NCBI GenBank assembly: GCA_017541275.1
Contig: JAFXZM010000051.1
Coordinates: 1 to 64,000, forward strand
Length of the DNA: 64,000 nt
DNA from: Oscillospiraceae bacterium
GTDB lineage: Bacteria > Bacillota > Clostridia > Oscillospirales > Ruminococcaceae
Direction: 5' to 3'
This document shows positions 8,442-16,484 of this stretch, one piece after another; the first letter of the stretch is position 1, and every line of letters begins with the position of its first letter. A program made the translations under genes and the position numbers. The notes under the pieces were generated by a model that was given only the letters and a program-made list of their open reading frames with translations, made no database searches and was not told the origin of the DNA.

Positions 8442-8818
8442 GCTGTGAGCAGACTGCACAGCCGCGGCGGCGCTTAGCCGGCGAGGAAAGTCCGGGCATC
8501 ACAGAGCGGGGTAACTGCTAACGGCAGCCGGGGGCGACCCTAGGGCAAGTGCAACAGAAATGAGACTGCATCGGCGCTTCGCGCAGATGTAACGGTGGAA
8601 AGGCGGGGTAAGAGCCCACCAGAGTGTGCGAGAGTACACTGCTGTGTAAACCCTACCCGATGCAACGCTGATTGGTGCAGGGCATCAAAACGTCTGCTCG
8701 GCGGATGTTCTGCAAAGGCGGCTTGAGCGCTCCGGCGACGGAGTGCCTAGATAAATGGCTGTGCATGGGTTCAGAAAACCTGAACCCGGACAGAACCCGG
8801 CTTACAGGTCTGGTCACA
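8442..8818 (+). ncRNA. rnpB: RNase P RNA, bacterial class A
   Basis: Catalytic RNA that trims the 5' leader of precursor tRNAs. The universally conserved core is present: GAGGAAAGTCCGGGC near 8483-8497 and ACAGAACCCGGCTTACAG near 8790-8807. The ends pair as helix P1 (TGTGA..CAGAC with GTCTG..TCACA), which fixes both boundaries to within a few bases. About 377 nucleotides, normal for the class. Confidence 0.95.
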
Positions 8819-8822
8819 AGCG

Positions 8823-8853
8823 GCCGATGCGTCATTCCGGCGCATCGGCTTTT
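8823..8853 (+). terminator. rnpB terminator
   Basis: GCCGATGCG (8823-8831) pairs with CGCATCGGC (8841-8849), followed directly by TTTT. Confidence 0.85.
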
Positions 8854-8891
8854 CAATGCAGTCCCCGCGCAGCGGGAGAAGGAGCGGCTTT

Positions 8892-9569
8892 ATGTCGAAA
8901 AAAACACTGATTGCGGCAATCTCGGCCGTGTTTATCCTGCTGATGATCGGCATACTCGCCGCGGCAGTCCGAAAAAGCAGCAAGACTGCCGAGGAATCTG
9001 CATCCTCTGAGGAGGAGCTGGAGCAGATCGTGATTATACCGTCAGAAATGCCGGTGAATATCTCTCTGCCCATTCCCGGCGGCTTCACTGAGACAAGCTC
9101 CCCCTACTATGATAAGTACTACATCATGAATGATGCCTCGATCATTGTTACCGGCGAGGATCTCGTCATTCCCGGCCAGAGCATCGACGACTATGCATCA
9201 AGCATGCTGCGCCAATATGAAAAAACCGCCGACGAATTCACGCTGCTCAGCATGGGCGAAACACCCTCCGGCGCCCCGTGCAGGCTGATTGAATTCACAT
9301 ATGCACTGGTCGGCGAGGACGTCAGGCAGGATTTCCAGTGCCTTACCGCAGTTCTGATGAAGGATGACTATGTGTATATCGTCACATGCAAAAGCAAACG
9401 GGAAACCTTCGCCAATTACCGCGGCGCATTTCTTTCCATGATCGGAAAAATCACCATTTCGGACAGCGAAAAGCCTTCGCAGGAGGGCGGCATCGGCATC
9501 TCGGCAGCCCCGGATGAGAGCGTTCAGCCTGTCGAATTTGGTGCGGATTCATCAGAAATCGCACCGTAA
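8892..9569 (+). CDS. Membrane-anchored protein with a PsbP/DcrB-like domain
   Basis: 225 residues. One N-terminal membrane helix (about 5-25) is followed by an acidic linker and a compact domain of ~140 residues whose pattern recalls the Mog1/PsbP/DcrB-like fold of small exported proteins: a strand PVNISLPIPGGFTE early, and repeated short beta strands with DDYVYIVTCKS late. It should face the outside of the membrane. The ATG at 8892 has a GGAG ribosome site; the frame opens earlier, inside the rnpB terminator. Function is unknown and the family call is tentative. Confidence 0.7.
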   Translation: MSKKTLIAAISAVFILLMIGILAAAVRKSSKTAEESASSEEELEQIVIIPSEMPVNISLPIPGGFTETSSPYYDKYYIMNDASIIVTGEDLVIPGQSIDDYASSMLRQYEKTADEFTLLSMGETPSGAPCRLIEFTYALVGEDVRQDFQCLTAVLMKDDYVYIVTCKSKRETFANYRGAFLSMIGKITISDSEKPSQEGGIGISAAPDESVQPVEFGADSSEIAP

Positions 9570-9687
9570 TGTCCGCTGTTTGTTGTCGGAATCGACAAAT
9601 CGGCCGGTTCTTATCGTCAAAATGCACAAAGGGAACATGTGAAATAGCACATTCTGAACAATCTTTTCCTATTTCGGAAAAATGCGT

Positions 9688-9716
9688 TTGACAAATCCGG
9701 CTTTTGGAGTTATAAT
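9688..9716 (+). promoter_or_regulatory. Consensus promoter of the minD gene
   Basis: TTGACA (9688-9693), 17-base spacer, TATAAT (9711-9716): a perfect sigma-A consensus. Confidence 0.85.
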
Positions 9717-9730
9717 ATAAGAAGAACCTT

Positions 9731-9826
9731 GTGTCTCGTTCAGACACATTATCCAAAAATCTATTCAGCTATGTACAGAAACTGCTGGAAATGCAGTTTT
9801 ACAGTTTGTACATGTACACATGTACA
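9731..9826 (+). promoter_or_regulatory. Three inverted repeats in the minD leader
   Basis: After the promoter the ~125-base leader holds TGTCT/AGACA, then AAACTGC (9779-9785) / GCAGTTT (9793-9799). Last is TGTACATGT (9807-9815) / ACATGTACA (9818-9826), a 9-base perfect dyad around AC. The last dyad ends 9 bases before the AAAGGAG site. These could be RNA hairpins controlling translation or an operator. Confidence 0.5.
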
Positions 9827-9846
9827 GCCGAAAGGAGTCCTGAACA

Positions 9847-10587
9847 ATGTCAAAAACGATAGCGGTTACGTCCGGAAAAGGCGGTACCGGAAAGTCCTCC
9901 ATCTGCGCCGGCATCGGCTATACCCTCGCCAAGCAGGGCAGCCGTACTTTGATTATCGAGCTGGACTTTGGTCTTCGCTGCATCGACATTATCTTCGGTA
10001 TGACCGGACAGATCAAATATGACCTCAGCGATGTTCTGGACGGCAAGGTGTCTGCGCTTGACGCAGTCGCCCGTGTGCCGATGGCAAGCAATCTGTTCGT
10101 GCTCTGCGCTCCGAAAAACCCGTTCCTTCAGGTGACTGTTGAGCAGATCGTCCAGATCTGCAAGTCCGTGAAGAAATACTATGACTATATCATCATCGAC
10201 ACAGGCGCAGGTATCAACAACCACGTTTTCGACATTGTAGAACAGGCGAACCTGATTCTCGTCGTCACGACGCCCGACCCGATCTGCGTGCGCGATGCGC
10301 AGATGATGTCCGATGAGTTCTATGCCCGCGGCAACCGCCGGCAGCGCCTCATTATCAATAAGGTCAGCAAAAAGGCACTCGGTGCAGAGCTCGTGCGCGA
10401 CCTCGATGAAATCATTGATACGATCGGTGTCCAGCTGATCGGCGTTATTCCGGAGGACTATCAGCTCGTCATCGCAACCGGAAAGGGCGAGCCGATTCCC
10501 TCAACAGCGCCCAGTCTTGCCGCCTTTGATGCAATCTCCAAGCGTCTGCGCGGCGAAAATGCACCGCTGACCGTCAAAATCGGGTAA
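9847..10587 (+). CDS. minD: Septum-site regulator MinD (ParA/MinD-type ATPase)
   Basis: 246 residues. The deviant Walker A motif KGGTGKSS near the N terminus, the switch region (about residue 40, ELDFGLRCID, where MinD usually has DxDxGLRNLD) and IIIDTGAG (Walker B/switch II) identify a MinD-type ATPase, which positions the division septum at the membrane. The C-terminal membrane-targeting helix is not obvious: the end is GENAPLTVKIG. No minC or minE is next to it. mgsA follows, as in the usual clostridial mre-min-rod neighbourhood, so this looks like a remnant of that cluster. An FlhG-like or other MinD paralogue is the alternative. Confidence 0.85.
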   Translation: MSKTIAVTSGKGGTGKSSICAGIGYTLAKQGSRTLIIELDFGLRCIDIIFGMTGQIKYDLSDVLDGKVSALDAVARVPMASNLFVLCAPKNPFLQVTVEQIVQICKSVKKYYDYIIIDTGAGINNHVFDIVEQANLILVVTTPDPICVRDAQMMSDEFYARGNRRQRLIINKVSKKALGAELVRDLDEIIDTIGVQLIGVIPEDYQLVIATGKGEPIPSTAPSLAAFDAISKRLRGENAPLTVKIG

Positions 10588-10715
10588 TCGCTCCGGAAAT
10601 ATCTCAATCGTCTGCATATACATTTCCCCGCAGCCTCCGTTCCGCGGTATTCCCGCAGCGGCCTGCGCCGGGAAACCTGCTCTACTATTTTTGTAACAGA
10701 AAGGAATGATCCCCG

Positions 10716-11123
10716 ATGACAATCGCTTTGATTGCCCATGATGCGAAAAAGGAATTGATGATCCAGTTCTGCACGGCATATTATGCAGTGCTCAGCCGCC
10801 ATAACCTCTGCGCAACCGGTACGACCGGCAAACAGGTTGCTGAAGCGACCGGTCTCCCGATCAAGCGCTTTCTAAGCGGCTCACAGGGCGGCGGTCAGGA
10901 AATATCCGCCCGCATCTCATGTGATGAGATCGACGTTCTGCTCTTTTTCCGCGACCCGATCAATCCCAAGGCGACTGAGCCGAATGATATGAACCTGCTC
11001 CGGCTCTGTGATGTTCACAATGTGCCGGTCGCAACCAATATCGCGACAGCAGAGGCACTGATCCTCGCACTGGAGCGCGGTGATCTCGACTGGCGCGAGA
11101 TCGGAAATCCGCCCGTTATGTAA
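10716..11123 (+). CDS. mgsA: Methylglyoxal synthase
   Basis: 135 residues, about the usual length. It converts dihydroxyacetone phosphate into methylglyoxal and phosphate, a bypass of lower glycolysis that relieves sugar-phosphate stress. Family motifs are all present: [10 protein letters not shown] at the start, the phosphate-binding TGTTG, the GSQGGGQEI loop with the adjacent catalytic aspartate region (DVLLFFRDP) and [11 protein letters not shown] near the end. It lies 128 bases after minD and is probably co-transcribed. A strong terminator follows. Confidence 0.95.
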   Translation: MTIALIAHDAKKELMIQFCTAYYAVLSRHNLCATGTTGKQVAEATGLPIKRFLSGSQGGGQEISARISCDEIDVLLFFRDPINPKATEPNDMNLLRLCDVHNVPVATNIATAEALILALERGDLDWREIGNPPVM

Positions 11124-11140
11124 CAGGACACACATGAAAC

Positions 11141-11169
11141 ATTGCCCCTTTGGAAACAAAAGGGGCAAT
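11141..11169 (+). terminator. Terminator after mgsA
   Basis: ATTGCCCCTTT (11141-11151) pairs perfectly with AAAGGGGCAAT (11159-11169), followed by a T-rich stretch. Confidence 0.85.
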
Positions 11170-11217
11170 TCGTGTTTTCTTTAATTATGGCTGAAATGCA
11201 TACAGAAAGGAAAAATT

Positions 11218-12519
11218 ATGGCAAATTACCTCAAGCGTCCCAACGGCACCGAAGATGTGACCCCCGCACAGATTCACAAATGGCACACGGTCGAACAGGT
11301 CGTCCGGCAGACAGCGGAGAGCTTCGGATTCTCCGAGATGCGCATTCCGACCTTTGAAACAACAGAGCTGTTTCAGCGCTCTGTCGGCGAAACAACCGAC
11401 GTTGTGCAGAAGGAAATGTACTCTGTCATCGCAAAGGAAACACAGTTCACGCTCCGTCCCGAGGGAACCGCCGGCACAATCCGTGCAATGCTGCAAAACG
11501 GCATGCTCGCGGAAGCGCTGCCGCAGAAGGTGTATTATATCCTGTCCTGCTTCCGGCATGAGCGCCCGCAGGCAGGACGGCTCCGCGAGTTTCATCAGTT
11601 CGGCATTGAAATGGCGGGTTCACAGTCGCCCTATGCGGATGCTGAGGTGATTCTGACGGCCAGGACAGTCCTGAACACGCTCGGCCTCAAGGATATCGTG
11701 CTGAATCTGAACAGCATCGGATGCCCGGCCTGCCGCGCAAAGTATCAGGAGGCACTGAAAGCGTACTTCGAGCCGCACCGCGATGCGCTCTGCGAAACCT
11801 GTCAGGAGCGTCTGGTGCGCAATCCGATGCGCCTGCTCGACTGCAAGAGCGCTGAGGATCAGGCAATCGCAAAGGATGCACCGGTCATTCTCGACTATCT
11901 CTGCGAGGAGTGCAAAGAGCACTTTGAAGCGGTCAAATCCGCACTGACGGAAATGGGCATCGAATATGTCGTCAATCCCAGGATCGTCCGCGGCCTTGAC
12001 TACTACACCAAAACGGTGTTTGAGTTCATTACGACCAGCATCGGCGCACAGGGAACCGTCTGCGCCGGCGGCCGTTATGACGGACTGATTGAGCAGCTCG
12101 GCGGCCAGCATATCCCCGCGCTGGGCTTCGGCATGGGACTGGAGCGCCTGATTCTGACCATGGAAAAGCAGGGGCTTTCGTTCATGGAGCCCTCGGTCTG
12201 CAATGTGTACCTCGCACCGATGGACGACAGCGCAAGACCTGCGGCACTGAAATTTGCAAATGCACTGCGCGAAATGGGCGTGCGGGCAGAATTTGACCTG
12301 CTCGGCAGAACATTCAAGGCGCAGATGAAATACGCGAACAAGATCGCGGCGAAATATCTGGTCGTGCTCGGCTCGAATGAGCTGGAGCAGGGCACCGGCA
12401 AGCTCAAGAATATGCAGAACGGTGAGCAGAAGGAGATCCGCCTCGATTCAGCAGAGCATTTTACAGCAGACTATACAGAAATTTCCCTGAGTGAAATGCT
12501 CGGCAGCAGCGCAGAATAA
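11218..12519 (+). CDS. hisS: Histidyl-tRNA synthetase
   Basis: 433 residues, the normal bacterial length. It charges tRNA-His with histidine. Class II signatures include PNGTEDVTP at the N terminus, TLRPEGTAG, the motif 2 region CFRHERPQAGRLREFHQ, the HisRS-specific RGLDYYTKTVFEF and the motif 3 region GFGMGLERL. The C-terminal anticodon-binding domain starts around residue 335. An AAAGGA site precedes the ATG. The PBP2 gene follows 36 bases later, probably in the same transcript. Confidence 0.97.
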   Translation: MANYLKRPNGTEDVTPAQIHKWHTVEQVVRQTAESFGFSEMRIPTFETTELFQRSVGETTDVVQKEMYSVIAKETQFTLRPEGTAGTIRAMLQNGMLAEALPQKVYYILSCFRHERPQAGRLREFHQFGIEMAGSQSPYADAEVILTARTVLNTLGLKDIVLNLNSIGCPACRAKYQEALKAYFEPHRDALCETCQERLVRNPMRLLDCKSAEDQAIAKDAPVILDYLCEECKEHFEAVKSALTEMGIEYVVNPRIVRGLDYYTKTVFEFITTSIGAQGTVCAGGRYDGLIEQLGGQHIPALGFGMGLERLILTMEKQGLSFMEPSVCNVYLAPMDDSARPAALKFANALREMGVRAEFDLLGRTFKAQMKYANKIAAKYLVVLGSNELEQGTGKLKNMQNGEQKEIRLDSAEHFTADYTEISLSEMLGSSAE

Positions 12520-12555
12520 AAGAAAATCCGCATCATCCCGAAGGAGACACCCCTT

Positions 12556-14712
12556 ATGAAAGAAATCATCCGCCAGATATCGGAATTTCTGCGCAGCAGT
12601 TTTCTGATTCTTCTGGTGCTCGCTTCCGCGGTGTTCGCAATCTACCGTCTGCTGCATTTGCAGATCGTTGAGGCGAACGAGGCGGCAAAGCAGAATGAGG
12701 TCAAAACAGTGTATTCGCAGGTGATCCCCGCAACGCGCGGCGAGATCGTTGACTGCAACGGCGAGGCAATCGTATCAAACAAAATCGGCTACAATCTCAT
12801 CATTGAGAAGGCATATTTCCCCTCTGACAACAAGGAGGGCAATGCCGTCATCTACCGGATCGTGCAGCTCCTGAAGGAGACAGGCTACGAGTGGAATGAC
12901 ACGATGCCCGTCACGAAGCAGAAGCCCTACAGCTTCGAGAAAAACCGCGACCGCGACGTCAGCGAGCTGAAGGAGAACCTGCACCTCAACCCCTATGCGA
13001 CCGCGGAAAACTGCATTGACAAGCTGATTGCGGATTATGAGATCGACGACAGCTACACGGATGCGGAAAAGCGCATCATCGCGGGCATCCGGTATGAGAT
13101 GCTGCTGCGGGATTTTTCCATGTCCAATGTGTTTTATCTTTCAAACGATATCGACCTCAAAACGGTCACGCGCATCAAGGAGCTGCGGCTCACGATGAAC
13201 GGCGTCAATATCGTTGAGGAAGCGATCAGAACCGTTGAAAACGGCAATGTTCTGCCGCATGAGATCGGCTATGTCGGGCCGATCTATTCGCAGGAGGAAT
13301 ATGAGGAGCTGCTGACGAACGGCCATGACGATTATGTGCTGTCCGATAAAGTCGGCAAAAGCGGCCTTGAAATGGCCTGCGAGCCGGTTCTGCGCGGCGA
13401 TAACGGCGTCAAGCAAATCACTGTGACAAACGGCGAGGTCACCTCCGTCGAGGTCACGGAGGAGCCCGTCGGCGGACAGACCATTCAGCTTACCGTCAAC
13501 AGCCGCCTGCAAAGCAAAATGCAGACGATTCTTGATGAACACTGCCAATTCCTGCGAAAAACCGAACGCGAATGCAAGGATGCACAGTGCGGCGCAATCG
13601 TGCTGCTCGATACCTCAGACAATGCAGTGCTTGGCATGGCAACGCTGCCGACCTATGATCTTTCGGAGCTGCTCGACGATTACAAGAGCATATCCGAGCA
13701 GGAGAATTCCCCGCTGGTAAACCGTGCAACGGACGGCCTCTACCGCCCCGGCTCCACGTTCAAGCCGATTACGGCGACCGCCGGTCTTGATACCGGCACA
13801 ATCAACGGCCGGACACAGTTCAACTGCACGCAGGAATGGCGGTATATCGACATGAAATTCCACTGCACCGGCAATCATCACATGATTAACGTGCGGGATG
13901 CACTGACTGTTTCCTGCAACATCTTCTTCTACGAGCTCGGAACACGGCTCGGTCTGGATACACTGCTCGATTATGAGCGGATGTACGGCCTCGGTGAACC
14001 GCTCGGACTGGAATCAGGCGACAGCGGCGGATATCTCGCCTGCCCGGAAACCTTCAACAAGCTCGGCATCGACTGGTATGTGGGAGAGCTTGTGCAGGCC
14101 TCCATCGGTCAGTCGGAGATTCAGGTCACGCCGCTGCAAATGGCGACAGTCGCATCGACCGTCGCAAATGACGGAAACCGCTACCGCCCGCATCTGATCG
14201 AATCCTACTGGGACAACGCGCATACGCAGATGCTTTCCGCAAAGGAGCCTGAGCTCGTGCAGACCGTCGCGCAGAATAATGCTGCCGATGTGTACAGCTA
14301 TATCGAGCAGGGAATGATCGGCGCCGCGAAAACCGCCATGCCCAAGGATTATGACCTGAACGGTCTGGGCTTTGACGTCGCGATCAAAACCGGTACGCCG
14401 CAGTCTCCGCGCGGGACGGATTCCTTCGTCATCGGCTATGCACCTGCGCATAATCCGGAGGTTGCGTTCTGCGCAATGGTCGAGGGCGGAAAATATGCAA
14501 AATATATGGTCAAGGCCATTCTGAAGGCCTACGGAGAGGAATATCCGGAATCGCAGATCGGACTGGCCTTCCGAAGACAGCAGCGGCTCGAAGAACAGCG
14601 TGAGGCACGGGAAAGAGGCGAAGCTGCCGAATCATCAAGCGCCGCCGAATCGGACACGGATGACCTGAGCAGAACTGACGACACCGGAAATACGGAGGAA
14701 CCCAACAGATGA
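12556..14712 (+). CDS. mrdA: Penicillin-binding protein 2 family transpeptidase
   Basis: 718 residues. One N-terminal membrane helix (about 13-32) is followed by a dimerisation domain and a transpeptidase domain. All three active-site motifs are visible: S400-T-F-K403, S453-C-N455 and K611-T-G613. It cross-links peptidoglycan during elongation or division. The first conserved block ATRGEIVDCNG is typical. The tail after about residue 665 is charged and serine/glutamate-rich, probably disordered. The stop overlaps the next gene by four bases. The mrdA name rests on general class B architecture and the neighbouring minD-mgsA remnant; it could be another class B PBP such as a SpoVD/FtsI type. 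Confidence 0.85.
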   Translation: MKEIIRQISEFLRSSFLILLVLASAVFAIYRLLHLQIVEANEAAKQNEVKTVYSQVIPATRGEIVDCNGEAIVSNKIGYNLIIEKAYFPSDNKEGNAVIYRIVQLLKETGYEWNDTMPVTKQKPYSFEKNRDRDVSELKENLHLNPYATAENCIDKLIADYEIDDSYTDAEKRIIAGIRYEMLLRDFSMSNVFYLSNDIDLKTVTRIKELRLTMNGVNIVEEAIRTVENGNVLPHEIGYVGPIYSQEEYEELLTNGHDDYVLSDKVGKSGLEMACEPVLRGDNGVKQITVTNGEVTSVEVTEEPVGGQTIQLTVNSRLQSKMQTILDEHCQFLRKTERECKDAQCGAIVLLDTSDNAVLGMATLPTYDLSELLDDYKSISEQENSPLVNRATDGLYRPGSTFKPITATAGLDTGTINGRTQFNCTQEWRYIDMKFHCTGNHHMINVRDALTVSCNIFFYELGTRLGLDTLLDYERMYGLGEPLGLESGDSGGYLACPETFNKLGIDWYVGELVQASIGQSEIQVTPLQMATVASTVANDGNRYRPHLIESYWDNAHTQMLSAKEPELVQTVAQNNAADVYSYIEQGMIGAAKTAMPKDYDLNGLGFDVAIKTGTPQSPRGTDSFVIGYAPAHNPEVAFCAMVEGGKYAKYMVKAILKAYGEEYPESQIGLAFRRQQRLEEQREARERGEAAESSSAAESDTDDLSRTDDTGNTEEPNR

Positions 14713-15059
14713 ACATTCAGATTTTCGGAAAGGCCAAATGCTTCGATACCAAAAAGGCAGAGCGCTTTTTCAAGGAGCGGCATATCAAATTCCAGTCGGT
14801 CGATCTGCCGGACAAGGGACTGAGCCGCCGTGAGCTGGAGAGCGTCATCCGCGGAGTCGGCGGCATTGAAAACCTCGTAAATCCGAAGGATCAGGACTAT
14901 GCGCTGTTTCAGCATCTTCTGCCGGAGGCGCAGCTCGAAATGCTGCTGGAAACCCCGGAAATGCTGCGCACACCGATTGTACGGAACGGACAGAAGGCAA
15001 CGGTCGGTGAGGCATCGGCAGTATGGAAAAAATGGATTGACGAAGAACAGACCAAATAA
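14709..15059 (+). CDS. ArsC/Spx-family thioredoxin-fold protein
   Basis: 116 residues. The fold family is clear from the N-terminal strand with a single cysteine (GKAKCFDTKKAERFF), the LVNPKDQDY segment and the cis-proline block RTPIVRNG near residue 85. Only one cysteine is present, where Spx has CxxC, so the protein resembles the YffB/ArsC-like branch. It may be a thiol transferase; the substrate is unknown. Its start overlaps the PBP2 stop (ATGA), so it is co-translated with it, and a strong terminator follows. Confidence 0.8.
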   Translation: MNIQIFGKAKCFDTKKAERFFKERHIKFQSVDLPDKGLSRRELESVIRGVGGIENLVNPKDQDYALFQHLLPEAQLEMLLETPEMLRTPIVRNGQKATVGEASAVWKKWIDEEQTK

Positions 15060-15064
15060 CCGGC

Positions 15065-15097
15065 ACCCCTCAGATTTGATTCTGAGGGGTATTTTTT
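15065..15097 (+). terminator. Terminator of the hisS-mrdA-arsC-like operon
   Basis: ACCCCTCAGA (15065-15074) pairs perfectly with TCTGAGGGGT (15081-15090), followed by ATTTTTT. Confidence 0.9.
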
Positions 15098-15147
15098 CTG
15101 CATACTGCCTGCGGCATGCGCATAAGCTCCACAGAGGGGGGATCACC

Positions 15148-16425
15148 ATGCAGACTGTGACACAGCTTCTATGGGGCAGCATTCTGCCCGCACTGCTGAC
15201 AGCAGCGGCGCTGATCTGTGCGGTGCGGCTGCGCGGGCGGCCTGTGCGGGGGCTGACGGATGTCCTGCGAAGCACCTTCGGCAGCCTGCTGCACGGTACC
15301 GACCGGCATCAGCGGGAGATCTTTGCGGGCGCACTTGCGGCGACTATGGGCACGGGAAATCTTGCCGGAACGGCACTGGCACTGCTTGCAGGCGGCCCCG
15401 GAGCAATATTCTGGATGTGGATTTCCGCGCTGCTGGGAATGGTTCTGGTCTGCGCGGAGAATCTGCTCAGTGCCCGATACCGCAGCACAGCGCAGGAGGG
15501 CGCACCGCTCGGCGGCGCACTCGCATATCTGCAAAACGGTCTGCGCAGCCGGATTCCGGTTCGTTTTTTCGCATTCTGCTGCATCGGCGCAGCGCTCGGC
15601 ATGGGCAATCTTGCGCAGAGCAGCACGATCGCGCAAAGCGCCGCAGCATTCGGCATTCCCGCGCCGGTCACGGGGCTTTTGACGGCAGCCATGCTCGGCC
15701 TGCTGCTGCTCGGAGGCGTATCAGGAATCCGCAGCTTTGCGCTTCGGCTGATGCCGCTGCTCTGCGGGCTGTACCTGCTCGGCTGCACAGTGCTTCTCTG
15801 CATGCATGCGGCAGCGCTCCCGCATGCACTCGCATCCATTCTCAGGGAAGCATTCGGATTCCGAGCAGCAGGCGGCGGCTTCGCGGCATCGCTTCTGCTG
15901 CATTGCATGATTGAGGGGCTGAAGCGCGGGATTTTCTCGAATGAAGCAGGACTCGGCAGCTCCGGGCTTCTGCATATGGATGCCGGTGACCGGCCGCAGT
16001 GGAAATGGGCAGCGGCAGAGGTCTTTGCAGACACGGTCATTTGCTGCACGGCGACGGCGCTGGTCATCCTGACCGCACCGGGCATATCGCTTGCCGGTCA
16101 CGATGCAGCAGGGCTGCTGCTCAGTGCATTCTCGGCGGGACTCGGCCGGCTGGCAGGCGGATTTCTCGCAGTCAATATGATACTGCTGGCATTCGCAACA
16201 ATGATCGGCTGGTATCCCTGCGGGCTTGCAGCATTCCGGTATTTATTCGGCAGACGCAGAGAGGCAGTATTCACGGCATTCGCGCTGCTGGCAGCATTTG
16301 CGGGCGCACTGGGCAGTCCGGAATGGCTCTGGTGCTTCTGCGACCTGTGCAATGCCTGCATGGCGCTGCCGAACCTTTACGGCATCGTGCGTCTGCGGCG
16401 CAGCATCCGCGTGCAGGAGCTCTGA
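15148..16425 (+). CDS. Alanine/glycine:cation symporter (AGCS family)
   Basis: 425 residues, about ten membrane helices. Family blocks are GNLAGTALALLAGGPGA with IFWMWISALLGM, GMGNLAQSSTIA and RGIFSNEAGLGSSG. These proteins import small neutral amino acids with sodium or protons. The ATG at 15148 follows a GAGGGGG site; the reading frame is open further upstream, but that stretch overlaps the previous gene and terminator. It is slightly shorter than typical AGCS members. The gene is unusually rich in G and C at third positions, which explains many overlapping open frames. FeoAB follows 59 bases later. Confidence 0.88.
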   Translation: MQTVTQLLWGSILPALLTAAALICAVRLRGRPVRGLTDVLRSTFGSLLHGTDRHQREIFAGALAATMGTGNLAGTALALLAGGPGAIFWMWISALLGMVLVCAENLLSARYRSTAQEGAPLGGALAYLQNGLRSRIPVRFFAFCCIGAALGMGNLAQSSTIAQSAAAFGIPAPVTGLLTAAMLGLLLLGGVSGIRSFALRLMPLLCGLYLLGCTVLLCMHAAALPHALASILREAFGFRAAGGGFAASLLLHCMIEGLKRGIFSNEAGLGSSGLLHMDAGDRPQWKWAAAEVFADTVICCTATALVILTAPGISLAGHDAAGLLLSAFSAGLGRLAGGFLAVNMILLAFATMIGWYPCGLAAFRYLFGRRREAVFTAFALLAAFAGALGSPEWLWCFCDLCNACMALPNLYGIVRLRRSIRVQEL

Positions 16426-16484
16426 TGCACCAATCATCACCCGCATACATATGATGAAGCAACCGCAAACAAAGGGGTGATGAT

